From Calamus simplicifolius (lineage: Eukaryota > Streptophyta > Magnoliopsida > Arecales > Arecaceae), in the NCBI GenBank assembly GCA_900491605.1, contig UESW01004362.1:490564-554563 (forward strand): 64,000 nucleotides of DNA, written 5' to 3'. Numbering within the stretch: position 1 is the stretch's first letter; every line of letters begins with the position of its first letter. Shown here piece after piece: positions 9,981 to 20,917 of the stretch. The notes under the pieces are model-generated. The model was not told where the DNA came from and did not search any database. It saw only the letters and a list, made by a program, of their open reading frames with translations. The position numbers were made by a program, and so were the translations under genes.

Positions 9981-11208
9981 CTATTGATAATACCGCCTGA
10001 GGTTATCCGCATTCCAGGTATGAGGGAGAGGTTTTCCGTCCAATTCTTCGATCCGGTAAGCTCCGTGATGAATTGCCTGGGTGACTCGATATGGCCCTTC
10101 CCAATTGGGAGATAGCTTGCCTTCTTCTGTAGGTTTGGAGACTGCAGCTCGCCTGAGGACCAAATCTCCCGAGAGGAACGTCCTGGGACGGACTCGGGCA
10201 TTGTAGTACTTTGCAACCCTTGGTCGATAAGAGGCCATTCTGATTCGTGCTTGATCGCGAAGCTTTTCAACGAGGTCGAGGTTAGCCCTTAGTTGACTGG
10301 GATTGTCATCTTCATTGTATGACTGTGTTCGGGGACTAGGGACACCAATCTCCACTGGGACGACAGCTTCTGTTCCAAGACAAGGCTGAATGGGGTATCT
10401 TCAGTGGGAGCACGGGGCATTATGTGATAAGCCCACAGCACATTCGGGAGCTCTTCTACCCATCTCCCCTTGAAGTTGTCCAGGAGCATCCTGAGTCCCT
10501 GTAAGATTGTACAATTCATCACCTCGGTAGCCCCGTTAGTTTGCGGGTGACCGATAGAAGTGAACCTTTGGTGTATTCCCAGTTTAGCACAGAAGTCTCT
10601 GAATGGGCCATTGTCGAACTGGCGCCCGTTGTTGGTAACAAGCGTGTGGGGTAGTCCAAATCAGTAGATAATGAACTTCCAAAAGAAGTTCCTCACATTA
10701 GCCTCAGTAATCTTGGCTAGCGCTTCAGCTTCCACCAACTTAGTGAAATGATCGATGGCGACAAGCAAGAACCTCCGTTGGCCAGAAGCGGGAGTGAAAG
10801 GTCCCAAGATGTCCATCCCCCATTGGGCAAACAGCCACGGAGCCGATAGAGGGCTCAGTTGAAAGTTGGTTATTGTTGGATGTTGGCATGCCACTGGCAA
10901 CTATCACATTTCCGGACCAGCTCGGCCGCGTCCTCCTGTATGGTGGGCTAGTAATAGCATTGGCATTGGGCTTTGTAGACTAGTGCTCTGCCCCCCAAGT
11001 GGCTTCCGCAGATACCTTCATGGATTTCTCGGAGGATGTAATCGGCATCGGTGGGGCCAACATAACTTAAGAGGGGATGAGAGAAGGACCTCCGATACAT
11101 CTGCCCGTCGAACATCAGAAACTTGTGTATTCGCCGTTTGAAGATCTTGACATCAGTGGGGTCGGTTGATAGGGCTCCAGTAGCAAAGTACTTAGTGTAG
11201 GCGTCCAT
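9981..11208 (-). pseudogene. Integrase region of Tat pol, degenerate
   Basis: Read from 11208 downward. The zinc-binding N-part retains DADYILREIHEGICGSHLG (11060-11000 region). The catalytic core retains WGMDILGPFTPASGQRRFLLVAIDHFTKLVEAEA (split here: the first core Asp is in WGMDILGPF, about 10810, and the second in AIDHFTK). A later core segment is ELPNVLWAYH at about 10450. The C-terminal part is GDLVLRRA...LSPNWEGPYRV, ending TWNADNLRRYYQ at 9981. The pieces sit in at least three frames. Strand transfer of the cDNA would be its role in an intact element; this copy cannot make the enzyme. Confidence 0.85.
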
Positions 11209-13110
11209 CTAAGAGGACTCGTAGCGGACTAGCATGGATTCTTTTATTGTGTCAATGCTCGGGGCCTCCAGGTGATCCATATAGGTTCTTCCCAAGGTTC
11301 CGTAGGCCGATATAGCTAGACGAGACAGCGCGTTGGCTCTGGCGTTCTCCTCCCGGGGAATGTAACTGATGCTGAAACGGGTTAAGGGAGAGACCTGCAA
11401 CTGTACCATACTCAGGTAACGTGACATGACGGGATCTTGCACCTCGTATTCCCCCTTTATCTGGCCACAAACTAGCTGAGAGTCGGTGAAGACTCTGAGA
11501 TGCTTTACCCCAAGCTCGCAAACTAGCCGTATCCGGATAATAGGGCTTCGTACTCGGCTTAGTTGTTAGTAGCTGAAAAAGGAAACGAAGGGTGTACTCC
11601 ATCACCACTCCATCTGGACTAGCTAGAATTAGGCTAGCCCCACTTCCCTGAGAGTTTGATGCCCCATCCACATGAAGGAGCCAGTCCCTCCCCTCTTCCT
11701 TGATTTCATCATCAAAAGGGCTCGTACGAGATTCTTCTCTTTGCTCTTCTGTCCAGGTGCCTTCGACCAAGAAGTCCGCTAAAACTTGGGACTTCATAGC
11801 TGTCCTGGGTCGAAACGATAGGTCAAATTCTTCCAACTTAACCATCCACTTTGCCAGCCGGCCAGAAGTATCAGGATGGGATAGGACCGCCTTAAGCGGC
11901 TGGTCGGTGACCACCACGATCGGGTGAGCTTGGAAATAGGGCCTGAGGCATTGGGCGGAGATGATCAGTGCAAAGATAACCTTCTCGACTTTCGAGTACC
12001 TTATCTCCGCATCATGCAGTACCTTACTGGTGTAGTATACCGGCTTTTGCGTCCCCTCGGCATCCATGCGTACCAGCACAGAACTAACAGCTTCGGGGAA
12101 GCCGCGAGGTACAAGAAGAGTTCTTCTCCACTCCTTGGCTTGGACAGCAGTGGTGGGGCGGATAGGAATTCTTTTAATCCTTCGAAGGCCTCCTGACACT
12201 CCTTGGTCTATTCGAAACCATTGACTCGGCGCAGTGCCTTAAAGAAAGGCAAACACCTCTCCGCAGACTTGGACAGGAAACGGCTCAGGGCCGCTACCTT
12301 TCAGCCAAACATTGCACTTCCTTCTTATTGGAGGGAGATTTCATGTCCAAGATGGCTCGGCCTTTATCGGGATTCACCTCAATTCCTCGTTGGATCACCA
12401 TGAAACCCAAGAATTTGCCGGTCGTACCCCAAAGGCACACTTACGGGGGTTCAGCCTCATCCTATACCGGCCGAGATTATCGAAAGTCTCCGTTAGGTCG
12501 GCAATATGGCTGGTGGCGTGGACACTCTTCGTCAGCATGTCATCCATGTATACCTCCATGTTGCATCCGATCTGGCTCTCGAAGACTTTGTTCATTAGCC
12601 TTTGGTGGGTGGCTCCGGCATTCTTTAGTCCGAACGGCATCACCTTGTAGCAACAGATTCCCTTGTCAGTTATGAAGGAGGTGGCCTCCTCTTCTATGGG
12701 TTCCATCATGATTGGTTGTACCCAGAGAAGGCATCCATGAAACTAAGTGTTTCATGGCCAGATGTAGCGTCTACCAGTTGATTGATTCGGGGTAGAGGGA
12801 AGCTGTCCTTTGGGCATGCTTTGTTGAGATCGGTGAAGTCTACACACATCCTCCAACTCTCATTGGCCTTGCGGACCATCATGACGTTGGCCAACCAATC
12901 AAGGTAGCGAACTTCCCGAATGTGGCCTACAGCTTTTAGTTTACGGATTTCCTCGTCGGCAGCCTTTTGTCTATCTGGAGCGAAGCTCCTCTTCTTCCGT
13001 TGGACAGGCCGACATTCTGGCTTGAGGTTGAGTTGGTGAGTGATTATCTCCTCAGGGATGCCTGGCATATCAGATGACGACCATGCGAAGACGTCGGAGT
13101 TGGCATGCAA
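11209..13110 (-). pseudogene. Reverse transcriptase - RNase H - second RNase H region of Tat pol, degenerate
   Basis: In element order: 13110-12706 carries the RT fingers/palm (SWRMCVDFTDLNKACPKDSF, FMDAFSGYNQ); 12709-12395, in another frame, carries VMPFGLKNAGATHQRLM and the catalytic YMDD; 12199 onward carries the first RNase H (KPVYYTSKVLHDAE, VVVTDQPLKAVL) and then, after a linker, a second RNase H starting WLLHVDGASNSQGSGASLIL at about 11690. This second domain marks the Tat lineage. Around 11600-11450 it slips frame and gains stops, and it resumes as MSRYLSMVQLQVSPL near 11430. RT would copy the RNA, and the RNase H domains would remove it. Confidence 0.9.
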
Positions 13111-13403
13111 GAAAGCAAGGAGCTAATCGCGGGCCTCCTCCGGAAGCAATGCCCCGACTTTGATGGTCTTCGCGGGGTCATCTCCCAAGGGGAAGGTCAA
13201 GGGGTGCTCGGCCGGCTCCCCTCTCTTCTCCAATCTCGAGGGTCAGTCAGTTTAGGTGCAGTTGCCGATGTTGTCTCTTGCGGACTGGGGGCTAGGTGGT
13301 AGCAGAGTGGCAAAGGGTTTTGCTCTCCCCTTATTTCTCCTATTCCTTCGCTGGTGGGGAACTTCACAAGTAGCCTTTTGGTGGAGATGACAGCATCCAA
13401 CAG

Positions 13404-13740
13404 GTTTAAGCCAGGTCTCCCAAAATAGCATTGTACGCCAAGGGGACCCGCACCACCAGGAAGTTCATGAGAACCGTGCTCTGGCGTGGTGGGGTTCTGG
13501 CTGTGACTGGGAGAGTGATTTCCCCTTCGATCCGGATTGAATCCCCGGCGAAGCCCATCAAAGGAGTGGTGACGGGTAGAAGAGAACTTGCAGGCAAATT
13601 CATTCTAACACAAGCATGTAACTTAGAACATTCACGGAGCTTCCACTATCAACCAAAATCCGCTTTACATGATGTTTGGCGATCATCATAGAAACGACGA
13701 CGCCATCATCGTTTTTATTCATTACCCTCTAGGTCTTTTT
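13404..13740 (-). pseudogene. Aspartic protease region of Tat pol, degenerate
   Basis: On the minus strand ILVDSGSSVNVL is readable at about 13662-13627. It holds the D-S-G active site of retroviral-type aspartic proteases. The downstream frame 13603-13406 reads TPLMGFAGDSIRIEGEITLP...RVPLAYNAILG. A single-base loss near 13430 then turns the expected continuation into a stop. The protease would release Gag and Pol proteins in the particle. Confidence 0.8.
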
Positions 13741-13803
13741 TAAAAAAGGAATTACAGGATTGTCATCTTCCTCTTGCTGTCTTTTAGAACCGTTCCCTGC
13801 CCC

Positions 13804-15364
13804 CTAGGAGATCATGGCCACCATCTTCTTTGTTGGGGCGTTGTCTAAGACAATCTGCTGTGTGGGAAGTGCTGATGAACCCGCGGTTGTAGGGTTCCCC
13901 TGGCGAACGAATTTGCTAAGATGGCCCTGCTGGACAAGCTCCTCGATAGCTTTTTTCAGTTGGCGGCAATCTTCAGTGTCGTGGCCATAGTCTCTGTGAT
14001 ATCGGCAATAGACTTCTTTGCTACAAGGGACCCCTGACTTCATTGGAGGGGGACGCCAGAAGTAAGGCTCTTCCTCAATCTCTAATAAGATGTGAGATAT
14101 CAAAGCGAGGAGGGGTGTGAAATGCTCCTTGGGAACTAGTGTTTGGGACCGGCTATCTGAGCGATGAGACGGCTCAAGCTTTCTGGACCGTCCTCCAGCA
14201 GGTTCTATGGGTGCTGACTTCTTGCTGTAACTCTTGTCGGCCTCCCTTCTGGAAGAATCTGCTTCATCGGTGCGAATGTACTTATGTGCCCGACTTAGCA
14301 GCTCGGCGTAGGAGCCAGGGGGCTTTTTATCTAGACAACACACAAATCTGGATGGGCGAAGTCCTCGCTTCAGCGTGAGAGTGGCTACAGAATCCTTCAA
14401 GTTATAGACCTCGAGCGCGGCCTCCTTGAACTGAGCCACGAAGTCCTTCAGAGTCTCCCCGCTCCTTTGTTGGACAGCGAACAAGCTATCGGCGACTCGA
14501 GGGATCTTCCGGCATGCATTAAAGTGGGTCAGGAAAGATTGCTCAAGTTGCTTGAACGAGTTGATGCTGTGTTGTGGCAGACGAGAGTACCATGCACGCG
14601 CCGCCTTCCGAAGTGTGGCTGGAAAGGAAACACACATAAGAGGGTTCGTCGCCCCCTGGACCTGCATGAGGACCTTGTAACTCTCCAAGTGGTCTAGAAG
14701 GTCTGTCATGCTGTCATATGGGTCCAGTTGAGGAAGATGAAACCGGGGTGGGACCGGCTCCTCCATGATGCGACGAGAGAGAGGTGGATGGCGGTTGTAG
14801 TCCACTCCGTTTGGGTTGGCGATCCGGCGGCTAAGTTCTTCCAATCGTCGATGATACTCATCGAGCTGTTGCTCGGCCCGACGAGTAGCCTTCTTGCACG
14901 AGTCTCCTTTAAAAGAGTCAGAGGAAGAGGATGAAGAGGCCCGCCGGTGTATAGAGTACAACCGCCATGGCTCCTTCTCACTGCGTCGCCTGTGAGAATG
15001 ATCGGAATGGCGGGAGAGGGACCGTCGCCGTTTCGAGGCTTCCCGGCGAGTCCTTGGGGACAAGTGGTGGGAGGCCTCATGAGGGGTCCTTCCCTGATGA
15101 GGTTGAATGGTTTCATGACCTTCCTCGCGGAGCAGAGGGGGCTGAGGCGGCGGCCCAGGCATGGCAGCGAAGTAATACTCCTGTAGTCCCGCCCACCGTC
15201 ATTAGATCCTGCACTTGATGGGCCAGAGCATCTAGCCGATCGAATTGGCTAACCTGTGGTGGTGCAGGAGGCGGAACATGGAGGTTGTCCTCCGATTGTT
15301 CAGCCTGCGAGATACGCTCCACAGCCTGACTGGTAGAAGCTTCCTGAGCTTGCGTGGTCACCAT
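13804..15364 (-). pseudogene. Gag of Tat element, one frameshift
   Basis: The probable start at 15364 (MVTTQAQEASTSQAV) lies 37 bp inside the PBS. It leads to RLDALAHQVQDLMT and then shifts frame between about 15200 and 15113. The 452-residue remainder (15162-13804) has an Arg/Ser/His-rich stretch, the capsid-like retrotransposon gag domain (FHLPQLDPYDSMTDLLDHL ... RAWYSRLPQHSINSFKQL ... GETLKDFVAQF) and a C-terminal CRYHRDYGHDTEDC zinc-knuckle-like motif typical of Tat Gag. It would package the element RNA. Apart from the one frameshift it is the best preserved coding part of the element. Confidence 0.88.
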
Positions 15365-15400
15365 CGTCTCCCTTGAGAGGTCAAAGGTTGAGCCGTCCGG

Positions 15401-15419
15401 CCCCTACCTGGCGCGCCAA
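15401..15419 (-). other. Primer binding site of Tat element
   Basis: Reads TTGGCGCGCCAGGTAGGGG on the minus strand, 2 bp inside the 5' LTR. The TGGCGC start is typical of a plant tRNA 3'-end complement. I do not assign the tRNA with certainty. Confidence 0.65.
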
Positions 15420-15421
15420 TC

Positions 15422-16382
15422 TGTTGCTGCCAAGTCACCGGTGATGAGCGCGGGCGTGTCGAGATCTTCGTGGGCCTCCGAGGATGGGGAAAGACCGCCT
15501 TCTTCCTTCGAAACCTGCAAGAAGTTCCAGGCCGGTGGTTCCAGCGGGGTCCATCCGATGCTCAAATTAGTGAACTCATAGAACAGTAGTCTATTTTTTT
15601 TTGTAATTTGGAGAAAGAGAAAGAGATGGAAAAAGAGAGATCCCCCCGCGTCGAGCTCGAGTCCATACCTGTCATAGGGGTCGCCCTCACCCCGTTCGAA
15701 TCTGCTTTGTTAGGTAGGATGAACTCCGAGAACGGCGCAGGTGAGCTATTACTGAATAAGTGCCGCGTATATCGATAAATGCGTAGCGCTTGTAACTGCC
15801 CGTGATTTTGGTGAATGGTAGGTGAATAGATTGCGTCGTAGCATTAAGTTTGTTCAGAGCCGGAATTGAGCCGGGGCCGATGCTGGGGACAAAAGCCGAT
15901 GCCGAGCGAGAAACCGATGCTGGAACCGAAAGCCGAGAGGAAGTGTGTGGCCAACGTGGCAGCCATAAGTGCTTTAATGTGGGAGAGAATAAGGCGATAA
16001 ATGCCTTAAAGTGGATGCGCGTGGCCTTTGGGGCCATAAATATTTTGGTGCTAGAAATATCGTGGCCGCGTCGGCCGAGGCTGAAGCTGGAGGCCGAGTC
16101 GAATCCGAGGGCCAAGCTGGAAGCCAAGCCGAATCCAAGGCCGAAACTAGAGGCCGAGCCGGATCCACGGCCAAGCTGGAGGCCGAGTCGAATCCGGGGG
16201 CCAAGCGGAAGCCAAGCCGAATCCAAGGCCGAAGCTAGAGGCCGAGCCGGATCCACGGCCGAAGATGGAGGCCGAGTCGAATCCAGGGCCAAGCTGAAAG
16301 CCAAGCCAGCCTTAGGCCAGCGATAATTGCTTAAAAATCATGTGGCGTTATTGTTTCGCCTGACAGTTGATTAGCCATATCA
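15422..16382 (-). repeat. 5' (promoter) LTR of the Tat element
   Basis: Homologous to 4438-5462, with TG...CA ends. It has a roughly 7-bp deletion that removes the TATA box seen in its partner LTR, plus other indels, so it is probably transcriptionally dead. It carries the same 90-bp internal repeats (about 16090-16300). Confidence 0.9.
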
Positions 16383-16387
16383 ATGAG

Positions 16388-17344
16388 AGTTTAATTTAAT
16401 TTAGCGATTAGCTAGGTGGAGTGAGATTTTAACAAACAATTGATGATGACATAAAGTAGCTCGAGAAAACTATTAGTTTTTGACAATTAAATATCAAGCT
16501 CTCTTATAATGTCAGTCGAGTTCACCGTTTCATCTGGAAGTATTTGTTTTAAAACACTGTACTTGTCTATTTTTACCACCTCCTAATAACTATAAAATAT
16601 GAAAAACAAGTAATTGTTTGTAGCATCTTAACTTTGTAAACTTTCTAAAATTTAGCACCTTGGTTACCCTGTTGTTGTTGTCATGTGAGACCCATATATA
16701 TAGTGTTTAATATACTATGCGTTTGACGCAATTTGAAGAAACGAGATAACTTCATTTAAAAAAAAAGCCACAATCAAACTAGACTTTATGCACATTATTT
16801 TCTATATACCGATATGGATGGTATCAAGATAGCCCTCTCTTTATCTAAAGTCGAATGGGTATTATGCCACCAATGCTGCACATAACATCAAAAATAAAAT
16901 ATAATTTTCAAAGAACAGCATCACTTTATTGGGATAGAGTAGAGAAAAAAGTTGCAGCACGTATGCATCTAACAATGAAAAAAATGAAATGAATTCTAAG
17001 TGAACGAAGGTTTTACTAACTATCTCCACACTTATCTGCCATTCTCTTTTCATCTTCGAATCAAAATATAATATATATATAAATATATATATATATCCTT
17101 CCAACCCTGATGAGAAATCTTTGAACCTCCCTCTCTTTTATTTTAATAAAGAATTGCTCGTTGATTTTATACACAATTCTACCAATAAAAAATCCATTTA
17201 TAATCTAAAATTTATTATGAATTGATAGATATTTAAAATTTATCAAGTGATCTAAATATGAGACCTTAAACTTATTATTTACGTTACAATAAAAAGCTAA
17301 GTTTTATATAATTGAGTTTATTATCATTTAAAAAAATTGATGAT
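16388..17344. other. AT-rich non-coding stretch
   Basis: No gene is recognised. It includes a short TA-rich run at 17068-17095. Confidence 0.6.
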
Positions 17345-17860
17345 TGATTTTTTTTTTGGTATAGATGAGCGATCACACTAATCTAATGCGAGTCAATCCA
17401 AATAGATCAGAATACAAAATTTATTGAAGAACCATGGGACAGAGATCATCCTGACTTTAAAACCAAAAACCAGCATAATGAGCCATATAGGCCACCACCC
17501 AATCGGTCGCTGAATTGGCTTCACAGTAGATATAACGGATCTGAATTCTGTAGACCTTCCGAAGGATAGTCCAAATGTCGAGAAGCAGCGGAATGGAGCG
17601 GATTTGGAGATAGTTTTTCTTTCGAAGTTATCGGATGATAGAATCTCCCTCGATAAGAAGACTATGAGCATGAAGAATTCGAGTAACGTAGGAAATGCCA
17701 GCTCAAGCAGTATAAAGCTCAATTATAGGGATTGAGAAATCTAGAATATCAAAATCTTTAACAAAGCTTCATTGGTCCTATAGATAAGGAAAGTAGAACC
17801 TGTTAAACTTTTTCTAATGCTTTTATCGAAGTTAATCTTAATAAATATCAAAAAAAAAAT
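17345..17860 (-). mobile_element. 3' relic of a LINE (RNase H part)
   Basis: A T-run at 17348-17357 is the poly-A tail on the minus strand. Above it the minus frames decode a worn RNase H end with the same order of landmarks as the LINE at 38412-41997: KINFDKSI-like start near 17830, an LCAAWR-like block, and a PIQRPIGWWPIWL block matching the ADWVAA region. Multiple stops. It is 5'-truncated. Confidence 0.6.
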
Positions 17861-18167
17861 TTAAAAAATAAAAATTATATCTTGATTCGCTGCCGAAGCA
17901 GCAGAATCCTCGTAGACCAAATTGATGATTGGTTTGAAAGTAAGGACCTTAGATTCCATTTCTAAATCCGGTTGATTTTTAAAAGTGCTTCCTACCTTCA
18001 TCCGGTCTCCCAATACGGTTTTAAGCCAATCTTCTGCTGAGGTGGTTCTTGCAGATTTTTCTATTTCTGAGGTCATTCCACCATCCACTTTTGCAGAGTT
18101 ACCTTCTCTGCAGATTTTTCTATCTCTGATGTCATCCCAGCATCAACTTTTGTACGATTATCTTTAT
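17861..18167 (-). other. Unidentified short frame with a 59-bp tandem duplication
   Basis: A 75-codon minus frame (18088-17861) reads TTSAEDWLKTVLGDRMKVG. The style recalls LINE ORF1 N-termini, but I cannot assign it. GCAGATTTTTCTAT occurs at 18050 and again at 18109, giving a 59-bp duplication up to about 18167. Confidence 0.3.
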
Positions 18168-18169
18168 AG

Positions 18170-18594
18170 ATTATGAGATCTCGATGGGACCATATTTGTT
18201 CAGTGGAATGGGTTTGCTCGCACGTGCCTTGCATGCATGTTATTATAAGCTGGCTGGTTCTCGTGGTCGCCTTGCGTGAAACCTCAAAGGAATATATAAT
18301 AGCGAGTGGATTTGGCTTGTTTAATTTATCTGTCCTTCTAGTTAAGTTTTATATAATATAATTAAATATATTATATATTTATTATTAAAAAATTATTATT
18401 TGATGAATCGAGCAGAATCTGCATATCATTCATCATTCAATCCCTTAATTTAGAATATTTTTTTTATTTTTCAAAATACACATATGATATATAGGCACAT
18501 TGATAAACGTACAAATAATCATAATAAATATACTAATTAAGTGGTCAAATTATCTTTATTATTTAATATTTAATTATTTTATATAATATTTGCA
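18170..18594. other. AT-rich stretch without recognised features
   Basis: No gene is recognised. It includes a TA-rich block around 18350-18380. Confidence 0.5.
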
Positions 18595-19712
18595 TGTAAC
18601 ATCAACTTAAAGAGCTCAATTTTAGGAGTCCAAAAACGGCACTCAAATCGAACTTAAAATGAGTTTGGAATTGATTTTACATTGATTTATCCGTTGCAGC
18701 ACACATCTCAAAGCAAAAACGGCACCAGCCGAGTTCATCGTCTTCTCACGCAGACTTTCTTATTTTCTCCCGATTCTTCTCCTCTTCCAATTCAATCTTT
18801 CCCTCCACCAATTAAGAAATAAATTAGATTGAAAATTATCAAATTGGAAGAATAAACGTCATATGGAAGGAATTTTGATTTCATACGCAATATCTTCAAG
18901 ATTTTCTCTGCGCCCGGTCGTCTTTGCATCCCAACGTCTGATATGGAAACAGGCCGTGTCTGGCCGCATCTAGGCTGCGTCTTGGTTTCTACAAATAGCA
19001 GCAAGGAGGAGAGCCGAGGAGCAATCATGGAGGTTCTGTCCGTGGGTGTGGGGGTTCTTCGGAGGCTCTGTAACCATGGAAGATCTATTCCCAAGAGGCT
19101 ATGCAACTGTGGAAGCTCTGTTTCCAGGAGTCTAAAGGCGTGGAAATTATTCTTGGAGGTTGCTTTGTTCACAGGGAGAGCCATTGGGAGTCCCCAAGAG
19201 CCGTTCGTGAGTTCCCAGAGTCCGTCCAGAGGTTCTGTAGGCATCCGTGGAGGCTTTGTTTGAAGAAACTCGTGGCGAGAAGGCTCTGTTCGAAGAAAGC
19301 TTTGGAGGCGTTGCAGGAACAGAGCATGGCTCGGTTTGTCCCAATTCGGCTTGGTTTGGTTCAGCCCAGCAAAAATTTATTGCTTTCTTATTGCCTTCTT
19401 AATGTCATAACTTTTTAATTTATATGAAATAAAGTTTCTATTCATGTTTAATTGTTATTAATTATATTTAAGTAAAAATAATTCAGACTGATCTATTCTT
19501 AAAAGGGACGGGCCGTGATCTACGGGTATGAGCCGTACTCTTATAAGATAGACCATATCTTGATTATTTTGCACTACTAATTATCTATTTTAGTTAAATT
19601 TATAAATTTATTTCAAAATAATCGCTAAAGTCCCTGTGTAATCGATTCCTTACTCTCACTATTCTATTAGTGAAATTAAGGTATTTTAATCGTTGTGCTA
19701 CGACACGCATCA
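18595..19712 (+). repeat. 5' LTR of Athila element (left boundary uncertain)
   Basis: The right end ...GACACGCATCA sits 5 bp before the PBS. The left boundary is a guess at TGTAACATCAAC (18595), where the very AT-rich flank gives way to GC-richer DNA; no partner LTR is available to confirm it. The ORFs at 18943-19418 lie inside repetitive GGCTCTGT-type text and are not genes. Confidence 0.5.
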
Positions 19713-19717
19713 TATTT

Positions 19718-19735
19718 TGGCGCCGTTGCCAAGGA
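19718..19735 (+). other. Primer binding site (tRNA-Asp type)
   Basis: TGGCGCCGTTGCCAAGGA matches the complement of the plant tRNA-Asp 3' end, as generally used by Athila elements, with about two changes. Confidence 0.8.
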
Positions 19736-19739
19736 CTTA

Positions 19740-20759
19740 AGTGCGTTATTTTGAAAAAAAAATAAAAAAATAAAATAAAATAAATAAAATAAAAAATAGA
19801 TTAATTCTCTCTTAATTTTATTCTTATTTTGAATAGTTATTGTCTCTTTATTTTATTTTTTTTCTACCTTAATTGTTAGAATTTCTTATTTTCTTTTTAA
19901 CATGAAAAAAAATTATTACTTTCCTTTTTGCCACAAATCCAATTCTAACCTAATCAAATTTTTCTTTTAATTAACTTACCTTAAAGAACCTGAAAGAAAA
20001 CCCTAAGACACTTTCCATAAATATAATTAATAAAAATAAAAATAAAATATATAAACAAAATTATTTTATTTCTATGCTTAGATTGACTTAGGTAAATTTA
20101 TTTTCTGCAAAACTCAAAAATTCTTCCATTAACATCTCATAATTTATTAGGAAATTAGAAACCTAATTACAAAAAAAAAGTAATTAGATTAATTTTGTTT
20201 GATAATTTTAAGAGCTGGACATCTGATTGGTGCATAGCATTTTCATAATTAACTTTAAGGGCACAAACCCCTAATCAAGATAAGGTGGAGGATTTCATCA
20301 CCCTTTTTTTGGCCCACAAACCACATCCTTCAATTTGCATTAACCCAAACCTTTAACTCTAAAATTAACTAGACGTCAGCCCCTAAGGAACTCGAGCTCA
20401 ATAAGACAAGGCACCCAAAAGAGTTGGACCGGGTCGAGATTGACTGCTTAACTGGTATCTAGAAAAGGAAAGGAAAGTGGTTACTTAATTGGTTCCGTTC
20501 GCTTACCTAGTAAGCAACGGGGGACCCCTACTAACCTTATCCTTAACTGGCTAGTTAATCAGCTAATTTTTTATTTGAAGGGCTCCAAGGCGGTCTTGGA
20601 AGTTAGGAGCTGTCTAGATATAGGGTAAACCTAGAGTAGAGAGTCTAATCTTTGTTAACTTGATTACTAAGAATTATTAAACCTTAATTAAATTATTCAT
20701 TGCTCTTAGTTTTAGGAATCTTTTAGAATATTTTCTTTAGAATCTACTTCTTTTTCTTC

Positions 20760-20790
<31 letters not shown>

Positions 20791-20917
20791 AACTGAATTA
20801 TTGTTTGCTTTAGAGTCATTGTTAAGGTGTATGCTTGGTCGCCGATCGTTGCAACCCAACCTTATACCCTTAGATCCTGAGATAGAAAGAACTTTTAGAG
20901 CAAACAGACTCAGAATT
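19740..20917. other. Athila leader, non-coding
   Basis: A/T-rich untranslated leader between PBS and gag. It contains an (ATA/AAT)n microsatellite at 20762-20790. No ORF of note. Confidence 0.6.

Larger units (their letters stand above)
4438..16382 (-). mobile_element. Complete but degenerate Tat-lineage Ty3/gypsy retrotransposon
   Basis: Two LTRs (4438-5462 and 15422-16382) begin TGTTGCTGCC and end GCCATATCA on the plus strand. The flanks atggg (4433-4437) and atgag (16383-16387) look like a 5-bp target-site duplication with one change. The PBS (15401-15419) is next to the right LTR and the PPT (5463-5480) next to the left LTR, so the element reads on the minus strand. Order in its own direction: LTR, PBS, gag, protease, RT, RNase H, second RNase H, integrase, minisatellites, antisense ORF, PPT, LTR. 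The second RNase H plus the antisense 3' ORF is the known Tat architecture. Several frameshifts and stops make it non-autonomous today. Confidence 0.9.

Noticed and set aside
18943..19418. Plus ORFs in the Athila LTR as host genes
   Set aside because: They lie between the probable LTR start and the PBS in repetitive GGCTCTGT-rich text, with no protein similarity recognised.
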